64,000 nt of DNA from Sipunculus nudus (lineage: Eukaryota > Annelida > Sipuncula > Golfingiida > Sipunculidae): assembly GCA_026874595.1 (NCBI GenBank), contig CM049321.1:25781479-25845478 (forward strand), read 5' to 3'. The position numbers and the translations under genes were made by a program. Every line of letters starts with the position of its first letter. Within the stretch, counting starts at the first letter, position 1. This document shows positions 11,341 to 24,448 of the stretch, in pieces. The notes below the pieces were generated by a model, which searched no databases, was not told the origin of the DNA, and saw nothing but the letters and a program-made list of their open reading frames with translations.

Positions 11341-12780
11341 CTAAGCAGGAACAAACTTCTGTTTGTCATAAGAGGACCTGGCCTCATTTGAAATACTCTC
11401 GCAAGAGTCATAAAAGGACATAGATTTATTTAAAGGATACTCCTCGAAGGAATCTTGAAAGGACCTAGCCTTACTAAATTCCTCGCAGGAATCAACTGAG
11501 GTTTTTACCCCGCAAGCTACGGATTCTTCTTTAGATTCAGACGGCACGTTGGCCTCCGTAGCATCAAACTTTTTTTTTAGAGTCAATATAGGAGTTGTAC
11601 CCCTTATTTACTAGAAAAGAGCCCGACTCTTGTACTATGTTATGCATAGATTTTGAAAAAAAAAACAGAAGGTTTACCCTTTGGTTTAATTGCAAGTTTC
11701 CAGCAGTCAGATGTTTTTGCAGTAATTATAAATTTCCTTTGAAAATGACTGGCCTTGGTTGGATTCAGACACAGTGGACGTGGACTGAGGTGTAGCAATG
11801 GACTTTGTTGAACTATCAGGACTACTAGTACTTGGTGACTGCGCTTTAAACTTCTTTTGACCATACTGATTTACATTCTTGTTTGTGAATGACTGGTTTG
11901 ATTTGCTAGTAAAGGACACTTTGTGTGTTAATGAATAATCATCAGCAAATTGAGCAGCAATGTCAAGTGTTTCAGGACTTTTCTCATCAAGAAAAGTTTT
12001 AACATCTGCGTTAATGCAGCGTGTAAATTCTTCAAGCAAAATCAACTGGAGCAAATTGTCATAATCTTTTATTACATTTATAGAACTACATCAGCGATAA
12101 AACAATTGCTCTTTTGTCCTAGCAAACTCTATGTAGGTCTGTTCTTTGCGCTTTTCCCAATTTTCATAACCTTTTAGGATTTTCCGTTTAACCTGGTCAT
12201 GGTCAGCAGCGGCTCCTACTGAAAGCTCTGTATAAATTTCTCTGGCCTTGCCAGTCAATACACTTTGTAATAGCATAGTCCAATTTTCCTTATGCCATTT
12301 TAAATTTTCAGCTACCTTCACAAAGTGTAAGAAATATTTATCAACCTCTTTTCTTGAAAAGGCGGGATAAGTCTGTGTTTAGTAACATCAAAATTGTGAG
12401 TTTGGGCAGCACTTAGACTATTTTATGTCTTTCTAAGTCCAGTCGTTTAAACTCAATTTCTTTTTCTTTTTCTAGTTTTTCACTTTCTATTCCTTTTTCT
12501 AGTCTTTCACTTTCTAACCTTTCTTACATTTCTAACTTCTTTAATTCTAACTGTATATCAAGGCTGTCATTTTTTATGTTTCCACTTCACTCTCTTCAAT
12601 CAAACCTTTGCTAACTAGATCCTGCATGATTTTAGCAATGATATCAGGCTTTCTCAAAGTTTTTATCACACTTAGCCCTAAGTGTTGTCCCAAATGCAAC
12701 AACTGTTCCTTTGTCAACTGTTCAAATTGATCAGGGTCGGGATCCTCAACAAATGTCTCAGGTTTGAAATCTGCCATGTT
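11341..12780 (-). pseudogene. gag relic of the truncated Gmr1-like copy
   Basis: Minus-strand pieces in order: MADFKPETFVEDPDPDQFEQ start (from about 12777); a helical linker; a capsid-like block with LTGKAREIYTEL and NWEKRKEQTYIEFARTKEQL (12321-12091); FTRCINADVKTFLDEKSPET (12020-11950); a Ser/Gln-rich stretch ending in YNYCK, the remnant of a zinc knuckle (about 11710); and a Ser/Glu/Asp-rich tail (11586-11341). These align piece by piece with 37945-39400 on the plus strand. Gag would form the virus-like particle. The frame is interrupted at several points. Confidence 0.75.
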
Positions 12781-12926
12781 ATGATGTTTAAACAAAAACA
12801 AAAAACCACTGAGATAAATCCCGTAAACAATGTATTGCAAACAATATGTAATCTTGTAAACAATGTGTGATAAAACAATGTTTCCAGGTCAAGGCCTAAT
12901 AAATTTTCAAAACTATTAAGCCTCCC

Positions 12927-12944
12927 TGACGAGCCCACAATTTT
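12927..12944 (-). other. Primer-binding site of the truncated copy
   Basis: Just inside the LTR the minus strand reads TGTGGGCTCGTCAGGGA, the counterpart of the site at 37782-37799 in the complete copy, with a few changes. The expected role is tRNA priming of minus-strand DNA. Confidence 0.6.
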
Positions 12945-12945
12945 A

Positions 12946-13820
12946 TGTCACGGAACCTAATATCAACAGATCACGTAGTCGTGAAGAACATACATTTGGT
13001 AATGGAGATAAAAAAAATCAGATTCTGTAACACTAGGCAGCGAAAAATGTCTTGGGGAATAAATAAAGAAGTCAGTGGTTTTTTTGTTAACAAATAATTA
13101 TAATTTATTCTTTAAACAATCCTAACATTACAATACACTAAATCAATATAATTACACAGTATAACAACAGTACAACAGTAAATCAATACAAGTATATAAA
13201 TAAAGTGTACATTACCTGGATACCAACACTGTCACAGCGACAACAAGTCCTTTATCACGTACAACCCAGATGAACAGTTCACATAAATCTTCTCAGATAA
13301 TAACAGTCCAGTTCGTTCACAAAATCAATCCGTTGTAATCCAAAAGTGAAGTTCTTGTTATAATCCCGAAAGCAAACTGAAGACTATATAAGATCTGTCA
13401 CAAATTTAGAAGAAAATCTATAACTGCCGCATTTATCGGAAAAGGTCTACAGACTGACACACACTCTTCTGTGTCCGCTGGAATTTTTCTCTCCTCTCTC
13501 CCGGCTCTAAAACACAGCCCCCTATTTATAAATTCTCACCACTAGCCGATAACTTTCCATTTCCCGAACAATCCAAAGAACCTAACATGATACACAGTAC
13601 ACACACGTTACAAGAAACATCTAGAACAAGAACGCTGTGTCTACATATCAGGGTTCACACGTGGACCGGACCGCGCTGGCTCGGCCAGGCGAGAAAGCCT
13701 AAGACTTGCATGACCGCTGTGTACACGTCAGACCCCACGCGTGGGCCGGCCTACTCTGTCATAGCAACGGCCAATGCTGGCGCTGCACATACAAATCCAA
13801 TTAAAGAGACATCTGTAACA
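12946..13820 (-). repeat. LTR of the truncated Gmr1-like copy (875 bp)
   Basis: On the minus strand it starts TGTTACAG (13820) and ends GGTTCCGTGACA (12946), matching the LTR termini of the complete element. It carries a TATA-like box, TTTATAAATAGGGG (around plus-strand 13520-13533), ahead of a conserved 'agagaggagagaa' stretch and the 'cacagaagagtg' word shared with the other LTRs. It is more diverged from the two LTRs at 34977 and 46260 than they are from each other. Confidence 0.85.
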
Positions 13821-14221
13821 GAAACCTAGTAAATTAAAAAAACAATTGTACACAAAATATGTCCCATGGATCCTGCATATTACAATAGCGTATATTAATA
13901 TAATTAATATGCATCTTCGTTCAGTACACTTTATGAAACTACTTATGCAAAAATGACCTTACAAGCAATTTTTATCTTAAGAAAAGAAATATAAGAATGT
14001 TCACACAATAAGAGTTTTTGTAGTTTGTTCACATGCTTGATACGCACAAATTAACCATCCTCAGTTTTCACAATCCTTTTTTCATCAGAGGTCCATGCCA
14101 GTTGAATTTTTGTGTTCTCTAGCTGCCTGTAATAACTTGAATCTGTAATGAATTATCTTCCATACGCCTGTATAAATATGCCTGTTCCTTTAAGCATTGT
14201 TCTTTTCATTATCACATTCTG
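13821..14221. other. Spacer, no gene recognised
   Basis: AT-rich spacer between the truncated LTR element and the LINE ORF1 relic; nothing identified. Confidence 0.5.
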
Positions 14222-14752
14222 TTAACATTCGTATCTAACAAACCTGATCTGAATTAGCCGGTTGTTTTTGCCTGTGCCTCCTACCCTGAGCATCCTGTCA
14301 ATCATCCAGGTGTCAATTTGGGCTCCAATCCAATCCCAGACTTTATTTCTTAAATTATCATTTTCTTCCTCCTTGACTCCAATAATTCTTAAGTGACTGT
14401 ATTGTTTTGAATCTACACAGTGGGTCCTGGCTGACTCCAAGTCTTTCTCAAAATATGCATTCACCTCAGCTACAGCAGCGATCTCTCTCTTACATTCATC
14501 TTTCAGTGTTTCAATCTTACTTTCAAAAACACTTTTTAAATGACAAAAGCACTATTTACCTCAGTCTGTATGTTCTGTACATGGGTCTCTGTCTATTTTA
14601 GTGCTTCACCGGTCCCTTGTATCTCAGCTCTCAGAGCTTCAATTTTGCAGTCAATTTTATTTTCCATTTCAGCCATTTCGTTGTTTAAATGTTTCTAGAT
14701 ATTTGTTTCCATTCTTTTTAACAATATTTCCATAGTGTCCTTATCCATTTTT
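14222..14752 (-). pseudogene. L1/Tx1-type LINE ORF1 relic
   Basis: The minus strand starts MDKDTMEILLKRMETN at about 14746, continues through a heptad-rich coiled-coil stretch (MAEMENKIDCKIEALRAEI) with stop codons, and then encodes DSKQYSHLRIIGVKEEENDN and DRMLRVGGTGKNNRLIQIRF. The pattern coiled coil, then 'Y-S-R-x-x-L-R-I-x-G', then 'R-x-G', then an 'RPIIVKF'-like strand is typical of the ORF1 nucleic-acid-binding proteins of L1/Tx1 elements (transposase_22 type). No ORF2 follows on this strand, so it is a fragment. Confidence 0.7.
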
Positions 14753-16299
14753 ATATGGCCTGGATGGAAATGGATTTTGGAGCTACTCTTAAACAAAACC
14801 TGCCATTTGCATTGGCCGTGACCTTTCTCTAATTAAGTAAGGTATTCGAGTGGCTACATAGATTAGTTCTATATTAGTCAGATTGGTTTTACCGTTTATA
14901 ATGATAATATATAGTTGATTGCAGACTTAGTGCCCATATATCGTGTATACATAGAATAAAATGAACTAAAAAAACATATATAGTTATATTCAGCCTTTCA
15001 TACATACATACATATATATACATATACATATATATATACATATACATATAAGAAAAAAAAAAGAGGTTAATTATAGGAGTTAATTATTTATTATATATAA
15101 ATATTGTATGAAAATTGTTTGTCGTTGGGGTGTGAAAAGATGTATGATTTAAATATGTTTTTAAAATTTGATTGGTCCAGGAGTTCAGCTTCCTGATCTG
15201 TGACAAGAATACATTTGCATAATGAAATTTGCTGGGTACTGCATGTTGCACCTAGCGGTCCATGTCAAGTGTCATCCGGGGTCATACAGATCATTAGGTA
15301 CAGGTATGATTGTCTTATCGGTAACAGTTTGTCATTAAGTCCGTCAGTTATAGTTTAGAAATGTTGTCTCTTGTCAATCTGTGCACCGCTGTTTGACGTA
15401 TCCCCGGGTTACTGGCAATTTCCTCTGGGACTCATGTGTGCCCCTATTTTCCTCTTAAGAAAGACTGTTCTTTTAAGTGGAATTCGTCTCAGTTCCTGCA
15501 GTCCTCGGTCTGTTATTTCCAGTTGCCGATCAACTGACACAGTTCTTTCAAAATGTTTGATTACCCATTTCACACAAAGCAGATTCAACACTTTTCCTGA
15601 AAATTCTTTTGCGATTGACACTTGGTCAATTCCTTATCAGCAGAGCTAAAAACCATTCTGTACACAGCAAAGTATCGAACCTAACTGAAAAGAATGTTAT
15701 TTTGTTTTTGGAATAAAAAGGATGTAACAACAACAACAAGTTTATTTAGGAAAAGGAGGCCTGGGTGTATACAAATTATCTTACATTTAAACAAATGTAA
15801 CATATTTATGTACATTATTGACATATATGTATGGTTAGTGGCGGCCTTTTTTAACAATTATAACTACATCATTGTACATCATATACTTGCAATTTGTCCT
15901 TTTATAACACAAAACTGTAACTGGAATTTACTAAAGTGTAAAACACAAAAAAATTAAAACTAAATGAAAATTTCGAAAAGATTTGTAACACATTTTTCCT
16001 TATACTTCCAAATCCGGTGGATTATTTGGGTATTTTCAGTGAATATCCTGTAATCAAAACATTACAGGAAATACAATATTATTTTGTTAAATACCTGCAT
16101 GCTCATCACAATTACATTTTAACACACTACAATCCTGTCATCCAATAGATGATTGAATTATTGACGATAAACCATAATATAAAAAATGTTTGTTAATAAG
16201 TCACTTAATAGAATTTTCTCCTAATTTAAAACCATAAATTCATCTGCTGCAAATCTGATGATTTCTTTCTCTTCACTTTAGTTAAATCCCTAATAACAT
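14753..16299. other. Spacer with a simple ta/ca repeat; one unexplained small frame
   Basis: A (TACATA)-like tract lies at about 15000-15050. A minus-strand frame at 15621-15409 reads MSIAKEFSGKVLNLLCVKW and onward with a reasonable residue mix but no family I recognise. The surrounding 15180-15650 is somewhat GC-richer. Otherwise nothing supportable. Confidence 0.4.
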
Positions 16300-17440
<1,141 letters not shown>

Positions 17441-18410
17441 ATTCAAATTAATCTGCACCGCCCCGCAGTTTTAAAAACCCGCCCCGCACCGTCCCGCACC
17501 TACAAAAAAATATGTCGCCCCGCGACCGCCACAGACATTTAGCTTTCAGCGCGCACCCGTCCCCCCCCCCCCCCCCCCCCCCCCCCCCATTTTTACCAAA
17601 AGTCAACTCGCTTTCAACCCACAAATAAACATACGTCATGATAAGAGCCGACTAAAATAATATGATTTATTTTCAAATATTTATAATGAATGACCACCTT
17701 TTGTGAGTAGATAGTGTTACCATGCTGATGGTATGATGTTTCTAGTTTTTTCACTGGTACATGTATTTTATTTTTATTTTAAAGAATTACCACTTACCAA
17801 AATACCATTATTTACTACCCATATAAGATGAAATTTCAGTAACTAGGACACACTAATCCCATATTGCCTTTGTGTTCCCTTATAATATTTAAAGTAATTA
17901 TAAATTCAACATATTCAGATATTTAGCAAACAACATATAATTAAACTTTTAACATATTTTCTATGCAAATGGTGCTATACGGAAACATAAAATAAAACCC
18001 AAGTATATTGCAATCAATTTCTATTAAGTTTTTATTCCTAGAATAATACTACTAGCTGGAGGACAGTATACTTGCTCACCACAGTTCACACCTTTTATTT
18101 GACAAAGAGGTCAGTGATGTTTAGTGATGATCAGCTAATAAGTTGAAGGAGGAAGGCCGTGGAACAGCAGAGGGAGTCAGCTCTAGGTCATAGTTGTGTA
18201 CACAAGGGTAGATACCAAATGAGTGTCATGCTCCTTATCTCATTCTGCTTTGTCAATGCAGTCCTCTAAATTGGCCATTGCTCCTTGGCTCATGCATGAT
18301 TAGCACACCTCAGTCTTTGTGAGCTATGTAATGCTATACCCATCTGTTGACAGAGCCAGATGCACCCCACGCAGTGACTATTATAAGATTACAGGTATAA
18401 TACTGGTGCT
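17441..18410. other. C-rich patch with poly(C), then AT-rich spacer
   Basis: About 17455-17530 contains repeated 'cgccccgca' words, echoed at about 20500-20600 on the other side of the hAT element. A run of 28 Cs lies at 17561-17588. No gene was recognised. 18340-18410 is unremarkable flank that supplies the hAT target site. Confidence 0.5.
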
Positions 18411-18418
18411 CTACCCTC

Positions 18419-20206
18419 CAGAGTTGGGTCCGAGTACTTTTAAAGTACTCGAGTACGAGTACTGAGTACTTTAAAAGTACTCGAGTACAAGGATGAGTAC
18501 TTTGCACTTTTTTCAAAAGTACTCGAGTACGAGTACCGAGTACTCAAAATGTACTTATGAGTACCTAAATGAGTACTTTTTGTAACCAAACTTGTTTAAT
18601 GATGTTATTAAATTGAATATATTCTCAGAACGTTAAAATAATTTTTATTAATGAAAACCCAGTACAAAATAAAAATAAAATGTTGTTTTATGCTTAATCG
18701 AAATACTGAGGCGAAATGTAAACTCAAGGGCATATAAACAGGCCATATACAGTTGAAATATATCAAAGCATTAACTTATTAAAGTAGACGGTTTGCATTG
18801 AAGAAACATCTGGTCTTGGAGGTTCTCAAAAATATATTTCCAGCCAGGTCAAGATAAACAATTTACTAAATGTTGTATTATGCAAATTCAAAATAGTGGT
18901 GGGAATGTTCAGAAACTACAACATAAAAAATTACATAAAAGGTAATAAATTAAAGTTATATTGTTAAAGGAAATCTCACTGACATTGTATAAAGCATATA
19001 ACCATATGTTAACAATATATAATCATATAATAATAACAATGATAACAATTATAATAATAATAACAACCATATGTTATTATTTATATAATATCAACTTATG
19101 AATAACATGTGGCTGTAGCCTAATGAAGATATTTAATGACAACCGGTATATGTGAAAATAGTATATACAAACAAAAACTGACATACTGACCATGTCATTC
19201 ATCATGAGTATTAACACCAGTTACGTCAGTGATTATTACAACAAGGAATGACTCGAATGAGGCGATAGTAATGTGTAATATAAATAGAATATTACAGGTT
19301 TTCAAAGTTAGTAAGAGTAATATTACACTTGATAGAAAAGAAATTTGAACTAGTAATGGTTATAGTACCCCTAGTACTAGAATAATAGCTAATACTTTTC
19401 TATTACAACCCTAGGCTAACACATCTGATGAATTGAGAGTTTGCTTGATGAGGTTGATAGAGCACAATGAAGGGCCCAGTGTAGTGTGATTAGTTAATGC
19501 TGGGTGCTTTCATGGTCCAGTGGGCACTGGACAGAAGGCTTTGGCTTGAGGTTAACCCCTGGTTCTCGTTGTTGATTCATTAAGTAGGCTTGGTTATTAA
19601 ACATTGGAGAAGTCCTTTGTGAGCATACACAGTATGTTGGGAAGTTATTGTCAGCTGATAGTAGAATGCGATGCTGCAGCCTGTGTTGTAGCAGCTACAG
19701 GGTGTATGGTATGATAGTCACAGCTTTTCATGGGTCAATCAGTTGACAGTCAACAGTTGAGTCTTAGTACAGAGCTCATCAAAGACTGCAATTCCCACTG
19801 AAAATCTGCTAAACCTACACTCACATTTAGTTTCATATATAAATCAATTCAAGCTTCTTTAGCCCAGGTCCTAGAGCACTGCTGTATTTATGTTATGATG
19901 AACAGGTTCTGAGTATATTTATTTGTATTGAATTGTGACAAATCTTAACTTTTTTTTATTTTGTGATCTTTCAAAAATTAGATTTTTTTCTCTTAAATTT
20001 TACTCAGTATGAATTTGCTGATTTAATGTATTATTGAACACTATGTACTTATCTTGCTGGAAATATATAATTCTGTACACATGTACACATGAAGTACGAG
20101 TACTTTTGTGATTTTTAAAAAGTACTCGAGTACGAGTACTGAGTACTCAAAAAAGTACTCATGAGTACGAGTACTATGAGTACGAGTACTTTTGGACCCA
20201 ACTCTG
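18419..20206. mobile_element. Non-autonomous hAT element (1788 bp)
   Basis: The terminal inverted repeats are CAGAGTTGGGTCCGAGTAC at the left and its complement ending GGACCCAACTCTG at the right, with the CAG...CTG ends of the hAT superfamily. The octamer CTACCCTC occurs immediately outside both ends (18411-18418 and 20207-20214), a perfect 8-bp target duplication as hAT elements make. Subterminal regions (18430-18560 and 20095-20195) are packed with GAGTACT/AGTACTC and TCGA-centred palindromes, likely transposase-binding sites. The interior is AT-rich without a transposase frame, so it must be moved in trans. Identical duplications suggest a fairly recent insertion. Confidence 0.92.
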
Positions 20207-20214
20207 CTACCCTC

Positions 20215-21740
20215 AGCCATGTTATGTAATATCTGAGTTATCTACTGGCCACGGTATAAGCCTTGAGTGCTTAAAGTCTAAATATACAACACTTTTGCCA
20301 CGTACATTTTTACAATACTCTGACCAGTGGTCCCTACAAATATGAATCTGTCTAAAAAAATAGGGTATTTATATTTCACAAGTACATTATAGTAATTCAG
20401 AAAGTGGAATAACCGAAGGAACATATGAACAGACCTACAGTGCTTTACATTTAAGTAAATGTAATAATCTCCTGGCTATAACCATGTTATCGGCCCGCAG
20501 AAACCCGCACTAAAATATCATGTAACCCGAACCGCCCCGCATATCCAAGCCCGCACCCAGTTTGCCCCGTAGGTAATTTTTTTTGGCCCGCCCCACAAAA
20601 TCTAAAAAAAAAGTCAGTCCGCGGGGGCCCGCGGTACTGACTTTACTTCACGCCTAAGAGTAATTGTTATAATATCGTATGTCGTACAGTTTTATGGATG
20701 AATTATCGCACCCGTAGAAGATATCGAGCTGCTAAAATCCAAACCTCAGCTCCAGTGAATGTGTTCACTTATGCTTGCTATGCGAACAAGTGACAAAGTA
20801 CGCAAGTAACGCAAGGCATATGTTTATAAAGGCAAATCTGGACTCTCGTGTAGATAAGCATTCTCCAAACTGTCCGTTTGCCAATTTCCTCAGAAATTAC
20901 GTGAGACATTGTTCGTACGATGTAAGGGTGAAATGCAATACACACCAGGAATTTCGGGCCTGTCAGATGTTAAATAGTCAATCTATGGATTCAATTATAC
21001 ATAAAAGATAAGAATATGTGTAACGTATTGCGCCAAGTTTGTCTGCGGGTTATCCATATGTACATCCTGCTGTTCAAACCATGTAATGTTTTCATTATCT
21101 TTCAAAATCTTTTCAAAGTGTTCAGTTTATGTAGTATTTGATTCTCTGAATTATATTTTAATGAGCATAATTTCATTATTATAAATTCATAATTTAATTA
21201 AAAATTAAACACAATTTAAGATAACATGTGTACGACAAAACTATTTTCATGTAACTTCGGGTACTTTAAATTTTGCATGAAGTGCACACATGCACTGTTT
21301 TAAAATAAAAACAGATTACAAATTTGTTAATTGAATTTGAATCAGTTTTTTTTTCCATGATTGAGCATACACTCAGAATAAATATCTGAAGACATCAAAT
21401 GTTCCACTTTATGTTTTAGGAGCGTTACTTTTTGTTATTTTAGCTCTAGTAATTAAATGACGGTTCTGTACCATATTTCACCCATACACGTTGCTCCTGA
21501 GTTACCTAGATTCACCATGAACCTTTATTTAGGCCTAACCTTTAAACCTCGGCCTTATCAATGATAAATCAAACATATAAAGAGCAAGTTATCCATAGTG
21601 CAATGCTAACACTACTGTCGCCACGGGAACTATATCACTTGGTGACCTAGCTTGTGGATGATCAGACCATCAGAGACAGAGTTCAACAAATAGGTCGGAC
21701 ACCTGCTGACGTGACTGTTAGTTATATTTCAAGAACTACC
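20215..21740. other. Spacer with C-rich patch and hairpin
   Basis: Apart from the hairpin at 20610-20644 and the 'cccgccccgca'-type patch at 20490-20600, no coding or RNA feature is supportable. A 78-codon frame at 20775-21011 has no recognisable motif. Confidence 0.45.
20610..20644. repeat. Perfect GC-rich hairpin
   Basis: AAAGTCAGTCCGCGGG pairs with the downstream CCCGCGG plus ACTGACTTT, giving 16 bp interrupted by one bulged T and a 2-nt loop. It lies at the edge of the C-rich patch and may be the end of an unrecognised element. Confidence 0.75.
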
Positions 21741-21878
21741 GCCCCATAGCAAAAAAGAGGCGTTTGTCTCAAAGCTTCTTATCAAACGTTCCCTGTGCCC
21801 AGACAACATTTGCCTTCCTTCCGTATAAATTGAATCTCGGCTCAACGTGTGCAAAATGGCTTTAACCCGGGACTGGAC
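21740..21878 (+). promoter_or_regulatory. Putative promoter and 5' UTR of gene B
   Basis: About 21795-21860 aligns by eye over some 65 bp, with few gaps, with the sequence upstream of exon 1 of gene C (minus strand, about 54405-54343). It contains the shared words 'tgcaaa' and 'atggctt'. A TATA-like gtataaatt lies at 21821-21829. Such conservation of non-coding sequence next to a GT donor suggests a shared promoter/leader. An upstream ATG at 21856 is out of frame with the proposed start. Confidence 0.5.
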
Positions 21879-21884
21879 ATGGAG
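21879..21884 (+). CDS. Proposed first coding exon of gene B (ATG GAG)
   Basis: The sequence gacATGGAG|gtaaga offers a good start context (G at -3, G at +4) followed by a consensus donor. Splicing in phase 0 to the acceptor before 28938 joins Met-Glu to AGGPTSKVSTTFEG without a frame break. That would give gene B a 688-aa product and an intron of 7053 bp (21885-28937). The homologous place upstream of gene C also has a donor (gtaagt) in phase 0. This is inference from splice signals and homology only; additional exons are possible. Confidence 0.45.
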
Positions 21885-23797
21885 GTAAGATGTATAACAC
21901 ATATATATTACTACTTCAAAGTAATATTTTTCGAATGCGTGTTAGGTTATTGACACTCAGAAAACCACCGACATGTGACGGCTTCTGCTAACATATTGAC
22001 GTTGTAGTCGCCTAATATGCCAAGAGTATGGAGCAAGTTTGTCCTTTAACTACATAAACTATGAGAAGCCTTTTCCCCGTAACATCGTGCAGATTAATTA
22101 ACCAAAGCTGGAGTGACTGAATATCTGCTATCTCCTTATTGCCACACATACAATTTATTTGGGCAGCCCTCCAACCCTAACAGTTTGTACAAGAAGGTAC
22201 TCACACCTATTTTAACTGTAACGGCATGAAGGTACACCCTAACACACTTCCAACAACACCAGTGCTACCACGGCACACTTTTAACTTTAATGCTTAATAT
22301 ATATATTTATAATATATGTATATATATTACAATTTCAATTCTGTTAATATTTAATGGGGAAAGAGACCATTGTCGGTTTGTTTCTATAATTTATTATTAT
22401 TTTGCAATTTTAGTTATATGGAGCAAGCAGGCTCGCTGAAATTGTTTCTAAATTTGAATATTTAACGCTAACCAAATGGAATAACTATGTAATACAGTTT
22501 CATGTATTTTTTATTTATTCAGTGAGTTCATCACATGTAACATCCCGTCTTTTTCTGTAAAACCGTATGTTTTTCTTTTAAATGAAAGCATTCTGCTTTG
22601 TTAATATAACTCTAATTTCCCTGTAGCCAAAAAGACCCCCTTATGAGCAGACAGTCGTGCTAATCTTAAAGGTTTTGTTGTCTTATACAATTAAATAAAT
22701 AAATAAATGACTCGAAGCCAAACTTTTACCAACTCACGGGTCAGTCGGATCATTTCCCTGATCAATTTTCATATGCAAATGGATGATAAAGCAAATAATC
22801 TCCATTTCTGATTCTGTACCGGTTTAATATTGATATTGATTGGATTATACTATAATATAAAATCAGTCTTTTCTATTTAATGAGGGATTGTGGAAGCGTA
22901 TATGCAACTGGGCACGAAGGTCTGCCTTCACACCGTAACAATGTAAGGGCAGGAAGGTGTGCATTTCTAACCTAAAAATTGTTAGGGCAGTTCCAGTTAT
23001 TTTATTTGTGTATATTTCTAATATTCTTGAGTTCGTCAGCCAAATATCTCAGTAGCGGTTCAGCATGTTGTTAGAAGATAATGTAAAAAAATATATCATG
23101 TGAGTGACATAGGTGTGTAAGAAGGGTTAACTTCATATATTTTACTTATTCAAAACAAGCAATATAAACACTTACATGTATATCTTGCTTGGATATTGCT
23201 ATGAAAATTAGAAATGACATGGTATAAATTTATTTTAATTGTTTGTATTAAAAAAGTAAATAAATATCTCTTTAATTGAATACCCATTAACATATGATAC
23301 ATCTGTTGATTTTCCGTACGCAATTTTATTTTTTTTCAAATATCTCCGAAATCGATACATCTAATAGCATCAAATGTTACCCACATGCTGATCATGGGAC
23401 CAGGATATATATAAATATTTTAGGTTGCCCCACTTACGTTTACATTAGACTACAATTGAAATTAATTATTCTGTAATAACCCACTGTATTGCGCAATGTT
23501 GACAAACGCATACATGTAAACATCGAGTCCTTGTTGTGAATGTCAGACTGCAGCAAATAGTTTGAACCCTAGCAGGGAATAAATCTAACCATTAACATTA
23601 GGATGTTCCAGGTTTTGATGCAGTTAGATTATGATAATTAAGCTCAATTGCCTCGGAATCACAAAATCAAGTCACGGTGACCTGTTTTATGTATTATTGC
23701 TTATAGTGATATGTCAGATTCCGATGAGCGTCATGACCCACGGTTCAGTAAAGAGGACTGACTAATGCATCCACTCACGTCAGAATTATACAGAACA

Positions 23798-23802
<5 letters not shown>
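21885..23802. other. AT-rich sequence, probably intronic to gene B
   Basis: No gene, RNA or repeat family recognised. If the proposed first exon is right, this belongs to the large intron of gene B. Confidence 0.45.

Positions 23803-23853
<51 letters not shown>
23803..23853. repeat. (TA)n microsatellite bordering the Penelope-like element
   Basis: Alternating TA tract ending about 17 bp before the left terminal repeat. A matching tract follows the right terminus. Confidence 0.95.
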
Positions 23854-23859
<6 letters not shown>

Positions 23860-23869
23860 TATAGATAAT

Positions 23870-24187
23870 AGGATGAAGACGCCTTAGTGTAGACTAACTG
23901 TTTAAATCATCAACGAGCTTTCGAAGCTTATAGCTTCTTCATCAGGTGTCAAGTGGAAAGGTATAGAAATCGGCTGTATATATATGATAGATAAACAATT
24001 TCTAATGACCATAATGCATGGTATAGTGTAATGGATCTGTGATTGGCTACTCTGAATTTGTACCTTGTTGACCCAGGTTCCGAGTGTGTCATTGTTATTT
24101 ACCCATAATGCTAGGTTATGAGTGTCCCGGTTATGTTGAGTTCATGTCCTCTGACACAATACAGGTTTGAAGTTCATTATGCTCATC
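23870..24187 (-). repeat. Left inverted terminal repeat of the Penelope-like element
   Basis: From 'aggatgaagacgcctta' to 'ttatgctcat' it reads as the reverse complement of 26419-26736, with a small number of substitutions. Confidence 0.88.
23919..23945 (-). ncRNA. Hammerhead-ribozyme-like core, left copy
   Basis: The minus strand reads CTGATGA, a 6-bp hairpin GAAGCT/AGCTTC, then GAAA. This is the conserved hammerhead core with stem II in place. Hammerhead motifs are known in terminal repeats of Penelope-like elements. I could not fit stems I and III or a clear GUH cleavage site, so activity is not shown. Confidence 0.5.
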
Positions 24188-24448
24188 GGCTTAATGTTGA
24201 TTGACGATTAATGTGGTGGCGATCTGGTTGTGCAAGTCCATGATTATGAATAGAAATAATCCATATATAAATGGTATATTAAATGACATATTGAACAGTC
24301 TGTATCAGAAAGTTTACGTATAAGATGCTGACGTTCGCGATTACTTGATATTATTATTGTATGTAAGCCTGAGACGTGATCTCATAACACGGCGGTATCA
24401 GTGGCGGGAATTTGCACGTATGCACGAGAAATGACGTCACGTCATTAT

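Larger units (their letters stand above)
10991..13820 (-). mobile_element. Truncated Gmr1-like Gypsy copy (LTR-gag-PR start-polyA)
   Basis: Second copy of the retrotransposon found complete at 34977-47063, on the opposite strand. From right to left it has a full LTR (12946-13820), a primer-binding site, gag remnants and the start of the protease region. Homology stops at about 11015, equivalent to about 39640 in the complete copy. It is followed immediately by 24 Ts (10991-11014), a poly(A) tail in the element's orientation. Integrase, RT, RNase H and the 3' LTR are absent. Frames are broken by stops. Part of the gag and linker region is better preserved here than in the plus-strand copy. Confidence 0.85.
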
